From the NCBI RefSeq assembly GCF_002078015.1, contig NZ_LWBP01000208.1, positions 1 through 64,000 on the forward strand: DNA of 64,000 nt. Direction: 5' to 3'. The position numbers were made by a program, and so were the translations under genes. Shown here in pieces: positions 54,224 through 63,568 of this stretch. Positions within the stretch are counted from its first letter, which is position 1; each line of letters starts with the position of its first letter. The notes beneath the pieces are model-generated. The model was not told where the DNA came from and did not search any database. It saw only the letters and a program-made list of their open reading frames with translations. Origin of the DNA: Niastella populi (GTDB lineage: Bacteria; Bacteroidota; Bacteroidia; Chitinophagales; Chitinophagaceae).

Positions 54224-54281
54224 CTCGTTTGATTCTTGGTAGTGTACGTATAGGCATTCCAGCAACACATAAATATTGCAT

Positions 54282-54584
54282 ATGAAGAAATTTAAAATAT
54301 CAGAGATCTCAATTTTATCGGCATGCATGGCTATTCTGTTTATAATAATCACAAGCAGTTTCAATAAGAAATCGCATTTTATCTTTCACAAAGTAACAGG
54401 ACCGCCACGATCGACGAATCCAAATGATTATTATTATGCTCCGTATGGCTCTTGTACTGCCGCGGTAAATATAACCTGCGCGGCTTATTGGTCACAAAAT
54501 ACTATTCCCAACTTATACGCACATCCAGACATTACTGCCAAATTTCAATCGATTGCTACTGATGGCGAATACATTGACGAATAA
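54282..54584 (+). CDS. small secreted RSTNP/CX7C protein, copy A
   Basis: 100 residues from the ATG at 54282. A hydrophobic signal segment (about 6-30, ISILSACMAILFIIITSSF) is followed by a mature part of about 65 residues: VTGPPRSTNPNDYYYAP, then a cysteine pair spaced CX7C (C TAAVNIT C), AAYW, and a Pro-rich end with GEY. It is homologous to copy B at 55185-55469 (shared V(T/S)G, RSTNP, DY, P, CX7C, A-W-Q, P, G-Y). The paired cysteines and export point to a disulfide-bonded extracytoplasmic protein. The family is not identified; it resembles in style the small DUF6520-like proteins of Bacteroidota. Confidence 0.75.
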   Translation: MKKFKISEISILSACMAILFIIITSSFNKKSHFIFHKVTGPPRSTNPNDYYYAPYGSCTAAVNITCAAYWSQNTIPNLYAHPDITAKFQSIATDGEYIDE

Positions 54585-54615
54585 TCATAAGTTATAGATC
54601 ATTAAATACTAATTC

Positions 54616-55086
54616 ATGAAAAAAGAACAGCTCGTAAATATATTTTCATCAGCTCTTGTATTCTTATTTTTATATGCTAGCCTGAGCAAGTTTACGGATT
54701 TCAAAGGCTTCATATATGACATGAACAACCAACCATTCCCGAAATGGTTATCAGGTATATTGGTTTGGGCGGTACCAGCGGTTGAAATAGGTTTAGCTGT
54801 AATGCTGATTTTTAATAAAACCCGGCTCAAAGGCTTATATGGCTCACTAATTTTAATGTCATTATTCACGATCTATACAACATTGGTTTTATTTAAGGTT
54901 TTTGATAAAGTTCCATGCTCTTGTGGAGGAATAATTAAAAACTTAACTTGGACACAGCATTCGATCTTAAATTTATTTTTCGTCTGCATTGCGATCTTTG
55001 GAATTATTATAATGAGAAAAGACAAAGCCCACGATACCGATCGACTCCCCTATCAAAGAAATACACCGACACAAAATTTAGCTTAG
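54616..55086 (+). CDS. MauE/DoxX-type redox-associated membrane protein
   Basis: 156 residues with four membrane helices (about 5-25, 45-65, 73-97, 115-135). The motif VPCSCGGIIKNLTWTQH between helices 3 and 4 is characteristic of Bacteroidota MauE-like proteins; MauE relatives are distant to DsbB/VKOR-type redox partners and help form disulfides in secreted proteins. It lies 31 bp after copy A and 98 bp before copy B, in the same direction. Its natural clients are probably those cysteine-pair proteins; that is inference. Confidence 0.85.
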   Translation: MKKEQLVNIFSSALVFLFLYASLSKFTDFKGFIYDMNNQPFPKWLSGILVWAVPAVEIGLAVMLIFNKTRLKGLYGSLILMSLFTIYTTLVLFKVFDKVPCSCGGIIKNLTWTQHSILNLFFVCIAIFGIIIMRKDKAHDTDRLPYQRNTPTQNLA

Positions 55087-55184
55087 ATGAAAATATTTTA
55101 ATAGAAATATGCGCATATCAGGGGCAACTGAAAACCTGTATAAAAGAGTAAGTAATCATTAACTTTATTAACAAATTTTATTTT

Positions 55185-55469
55185 ATGAAAAAGATGCAAA
55201 TGACAGCAGCTATCCTTGCTGTAGTGATTGTAGCAGCTAGCGCTTTCAAAACTTCACCTAGCACTAACTATCAGTTCACAAGAGTATCTGGAGTTGATCG
55301 CAGCACAAATCCAGCCGATTATAAGTTTCAACCCAACGATGGTGGAGAGTGTCTTAGCAGTTCAACAAAAACTTGTTTGGCTTCTTGGAATCAAATAAGT
55401 GCTCCTGCAGTTAATAGCCAACCAACTGGCACTTTTGTTAGCCATGACACAAATGGCAGCTACCAATAG
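55185..55469 (+). CDS. small secreted RSTNP/CX7C protein, copy B
   Basis: 94 residues. A signal peptide (MTAAILAVVIVAASAFKTSP) is followed by VSGVDRSTNPADYKFQP and a CX7C pair (C LSSSTKT C), LASWNQ, and a Ser/Thr/Gly-rich end finishing GSYQ. About 25 positions match copy A despite different linkers, so both come from a duplication. It ends 19 bp before a strong shared terminator and is convergent with the TlpA-like gene. The function is unknown. Confidence 0.78.
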   Translation: MKKMQMTAAILAVVIVAASAFKTSPSTNYQFTRVSGVDRSTNPADYKFQPNDGGECLSSSTKTCLASWNQISAPAVNSQPTGTFVSHDTNGSYQ

Positions 55470-55487
55470 TAGTTTCTAATTATATGT

Positions 55488-55516
55488 AAAGCCATTGATC
55501 GATGATCAATGGCTTT
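55488..55516. terminator. bidirectional terminator between copy B and the TlpA-like gene
   Basis: A perfect 13-bp stem (AAAGCCATTGATC at 55488-55500 with its complement at 55504-55516, loop GAT) with A/T tails. It reaches the stop codon of the TlpA-like gene. Confidence 0.93.
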
Positions 55517-57060
55517 TATCGCTTGCTTATTGCCTCATTGATGGTAAGAATTAATTTCTCAACCCCACCTTTTCTAAGTTTTTCACTATCACTTATCAGT
55601 AATTTACCTTCTCTATCGAGAATTATTGAAAAAGGATATGCGATAATGTTTAACCGTTTAATGATAGGATGAGCCACTCCCTGCCCATTTGTATAAAGGT
55701 TAATTGCTTTGGCTGAAGTATATTCACCGCTACGCAATCCTTGCAACCATTTATCTTTATTCCCATCAATCGATATAGTTACAAATACCACGTCTTCGTT
55801 ATTTTCAAATTTATTTTCCGCCTTCGAAACATGTTGTTTATAGTATTGCATACAACCACCACAGCCTGTAAACCAAAAATCTATAAAAATTATCTTACCC
55901 TTTAAACAAGAGAGTTGAAAAACTTTCCCAGAAGTATCCAAAAGCGGATAATTGAAAAAACCACTGCCAATCTTCTGATTTTCCAGAGTAGAAGACAACA
56001 CCTCCTTATATCTCTTATCATTCACTAATAATACAGCTTCTCCCAACAAACTATCAATTTTCGGAAGATTAGTATTATTGAGTAAATAACTAGTAAGCAA
56101 CCGCTCCTGCAATATCCCGCTATATTTATCTTTTATCAAACTATAAATGTCATTTTCTTCAAAAAGGGTACTTTCCAAGGCTAACTTAAATAAAATAGTA
56201 GAGGGCAATATATTTGATTTCGCCTGTACCTCAGGCCTTTCAATAACTTTAAAATTATCTCTTATGCTGTTATATTCATCGCGAAAAAGGTACACCTCGT
56301 TGGCAGCGCCCATCCGTTTAGTGAACTTCAAATGATAATTCATTCCTCTAAAATAAAGCTCCTGTATTCGTCCCTGCAGATCAGCTGTCAATAATCCGAA
56401 AACGCTTGAAGAGACAGAGTGTCTTAATATTTCCAAATATTTTAATCCTCCTGTTAAAACATAATTCATATTACTATACAATCTCCTCGATTGTTCCACC
56501 AGGTCTCTGACACGGCTATTAGCAATAGAAGTAGTATCCCAAATTGCTTGCAACCTTTTTGTTTCCTCCCACAACTGGTATTGAACTGAATAAGTAGCGG
56601 CCGATTTACCAGAGAATCTAAACATATCACAATTAGTACAAAGCTTTTCCCCATTATCATCAGTAAGCCATTGTTTCTCCTGCTCATTTATCTCAGCTGC
56701 ACCTATTTCCACATGAACATTGTCGCCGGGCGAAACTATCATTAAGTCTAATAGAGGAATAGGTACACCCCTGAATTTATTTCTCCCAATTGTAATATAG
56801 GACAAATCATAAATGCTGTCAATTTCAAAACTAAATGAATGATTGACCACTTTACTACTATACTGCCGTTTAATGGTAAAATCTTTTTTTTGATTGGATA
56901 TAACGTTATCCCAATAACAAAGCGTAAGTGAGTCGGCTGAATTATTATTACCAATAAACTTTCCTGAAATAATTACCTTATTTTTCTGAGCTTTTACATT
57001 TAAAAAAGTACAGACAATCAAAACAATCAAAATCAAAACATTTTTCAAGAATCGATACAT
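55516..57060 (-). CDS. TlpA-like thioredoxin-fold protein with N-terminal beta domain
   Basis: 514 residues. Signal peptide (NVLILIVLIVCTFLNVKAQ), an N-terminal beta-sandwich (about 25-120, VIISGKFIGNNNSADSLTLC, with a CxxC at 141-144), a helical middle, and a C-terminal thioredoxin domain (about 370-514) with FIDFWFTGCGGCMQYYKQHV, active-site Cys400 and Cys403 as CGGC. It is probably a periplasmic or surface thiol-disulfide oxidoreductase. It is the last gene of the SusC4-SusD4 operon (64 bp gap), so it may act on a cysteine-containing ligand taken up by that transporter, or on small secreted proteins encoded next door. Confidence 0.88.
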   Translation of the reverse strand: MYRFLKNVLILIVLIVCTFLNVKAQKNKVIISGKFIGNNNSADSLTLCYWDNVISNQKKDFTIKRQYSSKVVNHSFSFEIDSIYDLSYITIGRNKFRGVPIPLLDLMIVSPGDNVHVEIGAAEINEQEKQWLTDDNGEKLCTNCDMFRFSGKSAATYSVQYQLWEETKRLQAIWDTTSIANSRVRDLVEQSRRLYSNMNYVLTGGLKYLEILRHSVSSSVFGLLTADLQGRIQELYFRGMNYHLKFTKRMGAANEVYLFRDEYNSIRDNFKVIERPEVQAKSNILPSTILFKLALESTLFEENDIYSLIKDKYSGILQERLLTSYLLNNTNLPKIDSLLGEAVLLVNDKRYKEVLSSTLENQKIGSGFFNYPLLDTSGKVFQLSCLKGKIIFIDFWFTGCGGCMQYYKQHVSKAENKFENNEDVVFVTISIDGNKDKWLQGLRSGEYTSAKAINLYTNGQGVAHPIIKRLNIIAYPFSIILDREGKLLISDSEKLRKGGVEKLILTINEAISKR

Positions 57061-57124
57061 GTCTGGTTAAATTTTATTTAGAAATAGGTCAGATAAAACA
57101 GGATGACGGCTCACAACTATAATG

Positions 57125-58492
57125 CTATCTGGGATTTTGTTCAATTCCGCTAATCCTGATTTCTGTTAATGGGATTGGCAATACATATCTCGGATCGTTC
57201 GGCGGTAAAGTATACACCTGGGTATCCACCACACGGGTTAGGGTTTTGGCAAATTTAGGCTCCCTGTTTAATCTTTTGAGGTCGGTCCATCTCAACCCTC
57301 TAAAACATAATTCTTTTCTTCGTTCACTTAATATCTTTACCAAAGCTTCATCTGTAGAATTAGCTACAACCGGAACAAATAATCCGGTTTTCCATCTTTT
57401 TACAAGTAGAGCATTAAGATCGGCCATTGCACCTGATACATCACCTAATCTTGCTTTACACTCCGATCTTATTAGGTACATCTCATCAGTGGCTAAACCA
57501 TTAAACGGACTGGAAGTTCCATCGTACGAACCTTTAAATCTTGAGTTAACGCTGTTTGCAAATAATGACATCCGGAGATCATTAACTTCATATGATTTTA
57601 AAAGCACTGTATCCATTCTACTAACAACCAGCCCTCCATATACCAGCATTAAATTGTGAAAGATTACCTCAGGATTATACCGCTTAAATGGACGAGCATC
57701 AGAAGGCTTAAGTGTGTTGTAGTCTATCAGGGAGTCAGTTATTCTAAGTGCAGAATCAGCATACTTACCCGCACTTTCAAAATCACTCATTGATAAGTAG
57801 ACCCTGGAAAGCATTGCAAATGCTGCTGGTTTTGATGGCCGGGTTTTATACTCCGGTCGAACGGGTAATAAAGTAATTGACTGCTGAAGATCACTTAATA
57901 TCTGATGGTAGGTATGCTGCAAGTTTGACCGAACAGGCTTTTCATTCACATTGCTGGACAAACGCAATGGAATTCCTAGTTCACTGTTAGCAGCTCCATT
58001 GGTATAAGTACCAGCAAAAACCTGTGAAAGGTTAAAAAAATCAAACGCTCGATAAAAAAGTGCACTGCCCTTGACATTATTCCAAGCATTTACTACTGAC
58101 GCGTCCTTTGATACTTTCTGAATGCCATCTAATATAATATTAGTATTCAAAATTCGCCGATAAGGCTCTTCCCAATCAAGTGTGGTCATACCTTCATAAA
58201 TATCTTTTGCCCATATATAGGAGTTTCTTTCTTCAATTTCTCTCGCCTGCAATACAGGTACAGTCATATAACAATTATCAGAGGAAATCTCGCCAAGACC
58301 AGGTGCTCCGATATTAAATAAACTATTTGAATTATCAAGCAAAGCCTGGTAGTCCCGGACGGTACTGGGGACTGCCAAAGCCTTGTTGGGTTTTGCGTCG
58401 AGCCAATCCTTCTTGCAGGAACAAAAGGCAATTAAAACCACCGACATTCCGATCAGCACAATTGATTTGTATGCGTTATATATAGATTTCAT
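57125..58492 (-). CDS. RagB/SusD family lipoprotein (SusD4)
   Basis: 455 residues. The lipobox is FCSC (VLIAFCSCKK), followed by DWLDAKPNKALAVPSTVRDY. Landmarks are KGSALFYRAFDFFNLSQVFA, YLIRSECKARLGDVSGAMAD, LSERRKELCFRGLRWTDLKR and a short terminal YVLPIPLTEIRISGIEQNPR. It partners SusC4 (23 bp gap). Its DXK start and short C-terminus place it among non-glycan-type SusD proteins, but that is uncertain. Confidence 0.94.
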   Translation of the reverse strand: MKSIYNAYKSIVLIGMSVVLIAFCSCKKDWLDAKPNKALAVPSTVRDYQALLDNSNSLFNIGAPGLGEISSDNCYMTVPVLQAREIEERNSYIWAKDIYEGMTTLDWEEPYRRILNTNIILDGIQKVSKDASVVNAWNNVKGSALFYRAFDFFNLSQVFAGTYTNGAANSELGIPLRLSSNVNEKPVRSNLQHTYHQILSDLQQSITLLPVRPEYKTRPSKPAAFAMLSRVYLSMSDFESAGKYADSALRITDSLIDYNTLKPSDARPFKRYNPEVIFHNLMLVYGGLVVSRMDTVLLKSYEVNDLRMSLFANSVNSRFKGSYDGTSSPFNGLATDEMYLIRSECKARLGDVSGAMADLNALLVKRWKTGLFVPVVANSTDEALVKILSERRKELCFRGLRWTDLKRLNREPKFAKTLTRVVDTQVYTLPPNDPRYVLPIPLTEIRISGIEQNPR

Positions 58493-58515
58493 ATTACTTT
58501 ATTAACGGTTACTAA

Positions 58516-61500
58516 TTAAAAGCCTGCTTTAATGCCAAAAGCAAAAGTCCGTGGCGCCGGAAATCCATTGAAAGGATAATCAGGATCTATTTTTTCATCA
58601 TTAGCTCTCCATAATATGCCAAGGTTATTTGCATAAAAATATACCTGAATATTGCTTAATGATAACATGCGGTTGAACAGCTTTCCCTGAAAATCATAGC
58701 TGAGGCTAACATCCTGCAAACGTATATGATCTCCCCTTTCGACAAGTATTTCCGAATATTGATAAAACCTGTCCCTGTTAGCATTGGCAGGATATGACAT
58801 TGAAGGCACATTGGTACTATTTTCATCTCCTGCTTTCTGCCATCTCCGAGTAAAATCTTTGTGCAGGCTCCATGAATTGAAGAGCATGCTATAGTTGACA
58901 CTATTACGATTGAAATAATAACCCAGCTTATAGGAAATATTAAAGGTCAATCCAAAGTTTTTATATGAAATGCGGTTATTGATGCCTCCAAAAATTACAG
59001 GCCGTGCGGGTCCATGAAAAACCAAACTATTGACAGAAGTCGGGCTTAAGAGATCTGTGTAATTTTTACTGACGCCTTTTGATGAATCGAAACCCTGGGG
59101 ATCGCCTGTAGCTGGATCAAGACCAGCCCATTTGAAGCTATAAATACCATATACCGGTTTACCCTCAACAGGAGAAACAATTTGTCCGGCACCTACTAAT
59201 CCACTCGGTTGAATATTTGTTCCTGTGTATTTATTTACAATATCCTTTGCCCAACTGAAAATAAATGTAGTAGTCCATTTAATTTGCTTGTCGATATTCT
59301 TCGACGTAATCTGGATATCCACTCCATTCCCTTTAATTTTAGCATAATTACCCTGTAAGTTGGTAATACCAGTGCTAGGCGCAAATGGAGAATAGCCGAT
59401 CATATCAACTCCGTTTTTATGGAAATATTCAATACTTCCTGAAAGGATATTCTTCGCCGTACCAAAATCTAATCCAACATTGAAAATGCCGATCTTTTCC
59501 CAACGAAGTTCCGGATTACCTACATTATTCAATCTGGCAAAGACTGCATTTGTCAGCGGGCCTGTGTACCCCGGGTAGAAAATTGTAGAAACAGCAGTTA
59601 TGTTTTTATCTAAGTTTCCATTATAGCCAAAAGTTGCCCTTAGGCGCAATAAAGGAAATACGCTTGAATGGTAAAACCGCTCATGATCGATATTCCATTT
59701 TCCTCCAACAGACCATAGGGGAACGTTCTTCTGGTTAGTCTCCACACCAAAATAATTTGAACCGTCGACTCTACCACTCAATGACAATGTGTAACGATCG
59801 TCAAACGTATAAGCGCCGTTAAAATAATAAGATCGAAACCTGTCCAACGAACCTCCAGTTGAATTGCCGTAAGGAATAAGCGCACTTCCTACTGGATTAG
59901 TTGGAAATACAGTGGTATTATTGACAGGCTGGGACGTACCTAGTTCATCATTATATCCATAAAGCGTGAAACTATTACTTTCTGTCTTTACCTCTCTTAC
60001 TTCTGAGCCGGCGATCATTGTAACAAAATGTTTGCCCCAAGTATTAAAGTAGCTTATCTGGCCGCGGAGGTTATTTGAGCTAAGTTCACTTGTTGAGTTA
60101 GCCAAGATACTTCCATATGGAATATTATACCCTGCAAAAGAACTATCAGGGTTGGCTGAAGCATACCGGTTTATAAAATATCTAGTATAATAGCTTTGAT
60201 CGGTATGTAAGTCTTTTGCTCTCGAAAGCGCTCTTTGATATTGGTAACGAATTTCAGCGCTCAAACCCTCAATTATTGTGTACTTTAATCGTGTACTCAA
60301 TCGAATATCACTGTTCCGCGTTTTACTTGTATTCCACCCTCCGCGTAATTCTTCTAAAGGATAAAACTTTCCATTGAGATAACCATTTGATTCCGCCCAG
60401 TCAACATAGGCAGTTGAATAGTCTTTTACAAAAGATAAAGGTGCACCATCCTCACCTGCCAATGAAGCATATGGATATACAGTATTGTATCCTCCTCCTG
60501 TAGAAATCTGACTTAAAGTATTATCCTTACCGGCAGATGATTGTATATAATTGAACCCACCTGTAATTTCCAGATTTTTTACCGGAACAAAAGTATTCAT
60601 CGAGTTTAACGTAAACCGGTTAAACCCTTCCTCTTTCTGCGTGGTTCTATTTCTATCAATACCAATGGAAACATAGTGGTTCAATCTGTTGTTTCCTCCA
60701 CTTAAGCTTAGCGCATACTGTTGATTAACCATCCTTCTGTAAAAATACCTCGACAAGTCGTTTCGAACATCAAGGGTCTTAAACTCGTCAATTTGCTTAC
60801 CAGCCTCACTTTGTGACAAAGTACCTCTTCTGACCTGATCCAAAATTTGCACAACTGGTGAAATGGGAGGACTAGATGCATCATTCAGATCCCCGTCATA
60901 AAACCCTTTCTCAAAAAGATAATTTTCTACACCAATAAACTCATTTGATGAAACAAAGCTGGGAGAGTAAAAAAGATCGGGCTTTTCACTAATGGAAATA
61001 TTACTGTTCAATTGTACTTTCAAAGCTTCATTCAATTTTCCTTTCTTTGTTGTAATAACGATTACCCCGTTGCCAGCTCTGACACCCCATATTGAAGCTG
61101 CTGCAGCATCTTTAAGAACATTTATATTTTCAATGTCGTTGGGGTTTATATTATTGATATCACCATCGTAGGGAAAGCCGTCTATTACAATTAAAGGATT
61201 GTCGTTAGCATAAATGGTGCTTCGTCCTCTGATACTCAATTTTGGTGTAGAGCTACCAGTTATACCAGGTGTGTTAAAAGCAAGTCCACTGGTAATACCT
61301 TCCAACCTGCTTAAGATGTCCGTTGAAACCCTGGAAGTATACATATGTTTGATTGGCTCCGAAAAAGAACCGGTTGCCCTTTCTTTTGGTATCTCCTGAT
61401 AACCAGTATTTACCGAAACAACAACTCCACTCAACTCACTAATTTTCGCTTTGAGCGAAATCGCCAACTCCGTCTTTCCACTTACCTTCAACTCAAAAGT

Positions 61501-62094
61501 CTCCATTCCAATATGCGTAAAAACCAATACCGCATCCTGCTCAACTGTCGTCAGTGAAAATTCGCCATTTTTATCTGTCAGCGTTTTCTTGTCTATTCCT
61601 TTCACTAAAACCGTAACCCCCTCAACCGGCTCGCCCTTCTCATTCACCACCCGTCCCCTAACATCGATAAACGGGGGTGCGGCGCCGCCAGGCATCGCCG
61701 GAGTTACTTTCTCCGCCTTTATCGCCACACTCTTCCCTACGATCTTATAAGATAACTCCTGCCCTTTTAAACATGCATCCAGTGTTTGTGCCAGTGTAGC
61801 ATTGGTAACCTGTATACTAACCTTCTTGTCCTTTACCGTTTCATCCTTGTAAATAAACACGAAACCGGTTTGGACCTCGATCTGTTCAAATACCTTCTCG
61901 AGCGACGCATTGTTCAGCGCCAGGGTTATTTTCTCCTGGGCGAGGCCTTTTGCAGTAACCTGCAGCGCGGCAGCCAATAAAAAAATAGCAGTTAACTTCA
62001 TGATCCGCAATGTTTTTGACAATCCCCTTTCCAGCAGTAATAGTTTTGGTTTTACCCCCAAAAGGGAGCCTTTGCCAGATACAAAATCTGTCAT
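58516..62094 (-). CDS. SusC/RagA transporter with STN signalling domain (SusC4)
   Basis: 1192 residues. An unusual N-terminal extension (about 1-31) precedes the signal core MKLTAIFLLAAALQVTAKGL; such extensions are common in this subfamily, so the start at 62094 is kept. Next comes an STN/secretin-like domain (about 55-125, NNASLEKVFEQIEVQTGFVF), a carboxypeptidase-like domain (about 147-220), a plug (RLEGITSGLAFNTPG, INVLKDAAAASIWGVRAGNG), and a barrel ending AFGIKAGF. The STN domain can pass ligand binding to an anti-sigma factor, matching the ECF/FecR genes upstream. It is the first gene of the operon with SusD4 and the TlpA-like gene. Confidence 0.96.
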   Translation of the reverse strand: MTDFVSGKGSLLGVKPKLLLLERGLSKTLRIMKLTAIFLLAAALQVTAKGLAQEKITLALNNASLEKVFEQIEVQTGFVFIYKDETVKDKKVSIQVTNATLAQTLDACLKGQELSYKIVGKSVAIKAEKVTPAMPGGAAPPFIDVRGRVVNEKGEPVEGVTVLVKGIDKKTLTDKNGEFSLTTVEQDAVLVFTHIGMETFELKVSGKTELAISLKAKISELSGVVVSVNTGYQEIPKERATGSFSEPIKHMYTSRVSTDILSRLEGITSGLAFNTPGITGSSTPKLSIRGRSTIYANDNPLIVIDGFPYDGDINNINPNDIENINVLKDAAAASIWGVRAGNGVIVITTKKGKLNEALKVQLNSNISISEKPDLFYSPSFVSSNEFIGVENYLFEKGFYDGDLNDASSPPISPVVQILDQVRRGTLSQSEAGKQIDEFKTLDVRNDLSRYFYRRMVNQQYALSLSGGNNRLNHYVSIGIDRNRTTQKEEGFNRFTLNSMNTFVPVKNLEITGGFNYIQSSAGKDNTLSQISTGGGYNTVYPYASLAGEDGAPLSFVKDYSTAYVDWAESNGYLNGKFYPLEELRGGWNTSKTRNSDIRLSTRLKYTIIEGLSAEIRYQYQRALSRAKDLHTDQSYYTRYFINRYASANPDSSFAGYNIPYGSILANSTSELSSNNLRGQISYFNTWGKHFVTMIAGSEVREVKTESNSFTLYGYNDELGTSQPVNNTTVFPTNPVGSALIPYGNSTGGSLDRFRSYYFNGAYTFDDRYTLSLSGRVDGSNYFGVETNQKNVPLWSVGGKWNIDHERFYHSSVFPLLRLRATFGYNGNLDKNITAVSTIFYPGYTGPLTNAVFARLNNVGNPELRWEKIGIFNVGLDFGTAKNILSGSIEYFHKNGVDMIGYSPFAPSTGITNLQGNYAKIKGNGVDIQITSKNIDKQIKWTTTFIFSWAKDIVNKYTGTNIQPSGLVGAGQIVSPVEGKPVYGIYSFKWAGLDPATGDPQGFDSSKGVSKNYTDLLSPTSVNSLVFHGPARPVIFGGINNRISYKNFGLTFNISYKLGYYFNRNSVNYSMLFNSWSLHKDFTRRWQKAGDENSTNVPSMSYPANANRDRFYQYSEILVERGDHIRLQDVSLSYDFQGKLFNRMLSLSNIQVYFYANNLGILWRANDEKIDPDYPFNGFPAPRTFAFGIKAGF

Positions 62095-62326
62095 AGTTTT
62101 GTGTGTTAGGTTAAATAATTATACGCTCCAACGTTAATTTTCGTTAACCTGAATCAGCCGGTTGTGCTTCCAACACAATCGGCATTTTTCTGCCTCTCCG
62201 TGGCGGTTAACTTTTTGCGGATTTGGTTATGGTTAGCAGTATGCTAATGGCAATTGTTCGCGAGGATGAAGGTATGGTCGTTTTGATCAAGGGTATTGGT
62301 ACAGAATGCAAAACAAAGCCAACAGC

Positions 62327-62572
62327 TCAGCTTAATTGTACATACTGGCTGTTGTACCTGTAAACATTCCCAATGCTTAGTGAAGTTGTCGTAATACAGT
62401 ATTTGGATAAGAATTTACTTCCGTAACCGGAAGCTGTTGTATTGTATATGCAGGTTTGAATACTTGTGAAAGTTGTGGAACCCTCTTTTACAGGAGGGAA
62501 AAATGTTACGTAGCTTGTTATGGTCATACCAATAACCAAACAGAGGCTGATTAATTGCCTGGTTGCTTTCAT
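62327..62572 (-). CDS. small secreted cysteine-containing protein
   Basis: 81 residues from the ATG at 62572 (an upstream ATG at 62605 adds 11 residues). Signal peptide (TRQLISLCLVIGMTITSYVT), then a short Ser/Thr/Tyr-rich mature part with two Cys (TCIYNTTASGYG and KYCITTTSLS). It has no RSTNP motif, so it is not a close homologue of copies A and B, but its size, export and cysteine pair are alike. It stands between the sigma gene and SusC4, same strand. It could be a further client or ligand of the system. Confidence 0.5.
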   Translation of the reverse strand: MKATRQLISLCLVIGMTITSYVTFFPPVKEGSTTFTSIQTCIYNTTASGYGSKFLSKYCITTTSLSIGNVYRYNSQYVQLS

Positions 62573-62950
62573 TTTCGTAGCGGTTTTTAACAGTTTAATG
62601 TTCATGGTTGCGCTCGCTCAGGCCATACAACCGTTATCGCTTTTCATGGTTTGGATACACTATATAATCTGCAGTTGCACTAACTCTGCCTTATCATACA
62701 GCTTTTTTTATCCGGAAAAAACAGTGCTGCCGTCATCATTACATAAAGCGTTATCCTTTTACTTCTACGCAATCATTTTCGGCAGCACAGATTTTAACTA
62801 TTTCTCTTAGGCCTTTCCCGGTTTCTCTCACTCAACAAAAGAAAGCCCTCTACTCAATCAGTAGTGGAGGGCTGTAAGTCCTAACGTATAAACTACCCGG
62901 GTTTCAATATCAATCAAATGGTAAAGAGCAATGGATAAGGTCGATCGTTC
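62573..62950. other. intergenic region between the sigma gene and the small secreted protein gene
   Basis: 378 bp. It contains the terminator-like hairpin after the sigma gene (62842-62874). Plus-strand open frames here look like shadows with no start context. Confidence 0.5.
62842..62874 (-). terminator. terminator of the second sigma gene
   Basis: AGCCCTC near 62845 pairs with GAGGGCT near 62866-62872, with TACT/AGTA inside. On the minus strand a T-rich tail (TTTCTTTTG) follows. Confidence 0.75.
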
Positions 62951-63517
62951 TTATGCAGCCAATGATAATTCAAGTTTCCGGCTTACATACTGTTGTACTT
63001 TCTTCATGGCTATATTTATAGAGGCATCTACCGTGTTTACCGATACCTTCATTATGGAGGCAATCTCTTTGCGGCCCAATCCCATATCGCGATAAATAAA
63101 TACCCGCTTTTGCTTTTCGGGCAGCTGTTGTACGGCTTTCATCGCTATACGGCCTATTTCTTTTACTACTACCGCATCATGCGTATATGAATCTTCACTG
63201 AGGCGGCAATAATCCTTATACAACGGCCTCTTGCGCAATTCTTTTTTATAATGATTATGGCAACTGTTCCTCGTCATGATAAACAAATATCCTTTCGCAT
63301 TTGTCATTACTGCGCTTAACCTGTCGAGTTGTTGCCACAACTTTAAAAACACTTCCTGCGCCATATCTTCCGCCTCCTGTTTCGACCCTGTATATTCATA
63401 CGAATGGCGAAATACTTTGTACCAGTATTCCCGGTAAAGTGCATTAAAAAACTGCTCCTTTTCGGGCGTTGTGCCTTCATTTTTCTTTATGGTATCGTAT
63501 GTGCAAACCTGTTTCAT
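62951..63517 (-). CDS. ECF RNA polymerase sigma-70 factor (second locus)
   Basis: 188 residues. Region 2 (FFNALYREYWYKVFRHSYEY to EAEDMAQEVFLKLWQQLDRL) and region 4 (LPEKQKRVFIYRDMGLGRKE to MKVSVNTVDASINIAMKKVQ) are complete. It lies directly after the FecR gene (51 bp) and before the small secreted gene and SusC4. In the other locus sigma precedes FecR; here FecR comes first. It likely controls the SusC4 operon. Confidence 0.94.
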   Translation of the reverse strand: MKQVCTYDTIKKNEGTTPEKEQFFNALYREYWYKVFRHSYEYTGSKQEAEDMAQEVFLKLWQQLDRLSAVMTNAKGYLFIMTRNSCHNHYKKELRKRPLYKDYCRLSEDSYTHDAVVVKEIGRIAMKAVQQLPEKQKRVFIYRDMGLGRKEIASIMKVSVNTVDASINIAMKKVQQYVSRKLELSLAA

Positions 63518-63568
63518 GGCTTTATGGGGTTTTCATGCATGTTCACACTATATTTTACTGCATGTATC

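Larger units (their letters stand above)
53424..54281. other. gene-poor region with repeats
   Basis: 858 bp. It holds the array at 53461-53557, scattered GGTTACC/GGTAACC words at about 53826-53925, and one short frame from 54071 to 54223 listed separately. No other coding sequence is supported. Confidence 0.45.

Noticed and set aside
62520-62810. Plus-strand hydrophobic open frame opposite the small secreted gene
   Set aside because: It overlaps a better-supported signal-peptide gene on the other strand and lacks any recognisable feature.
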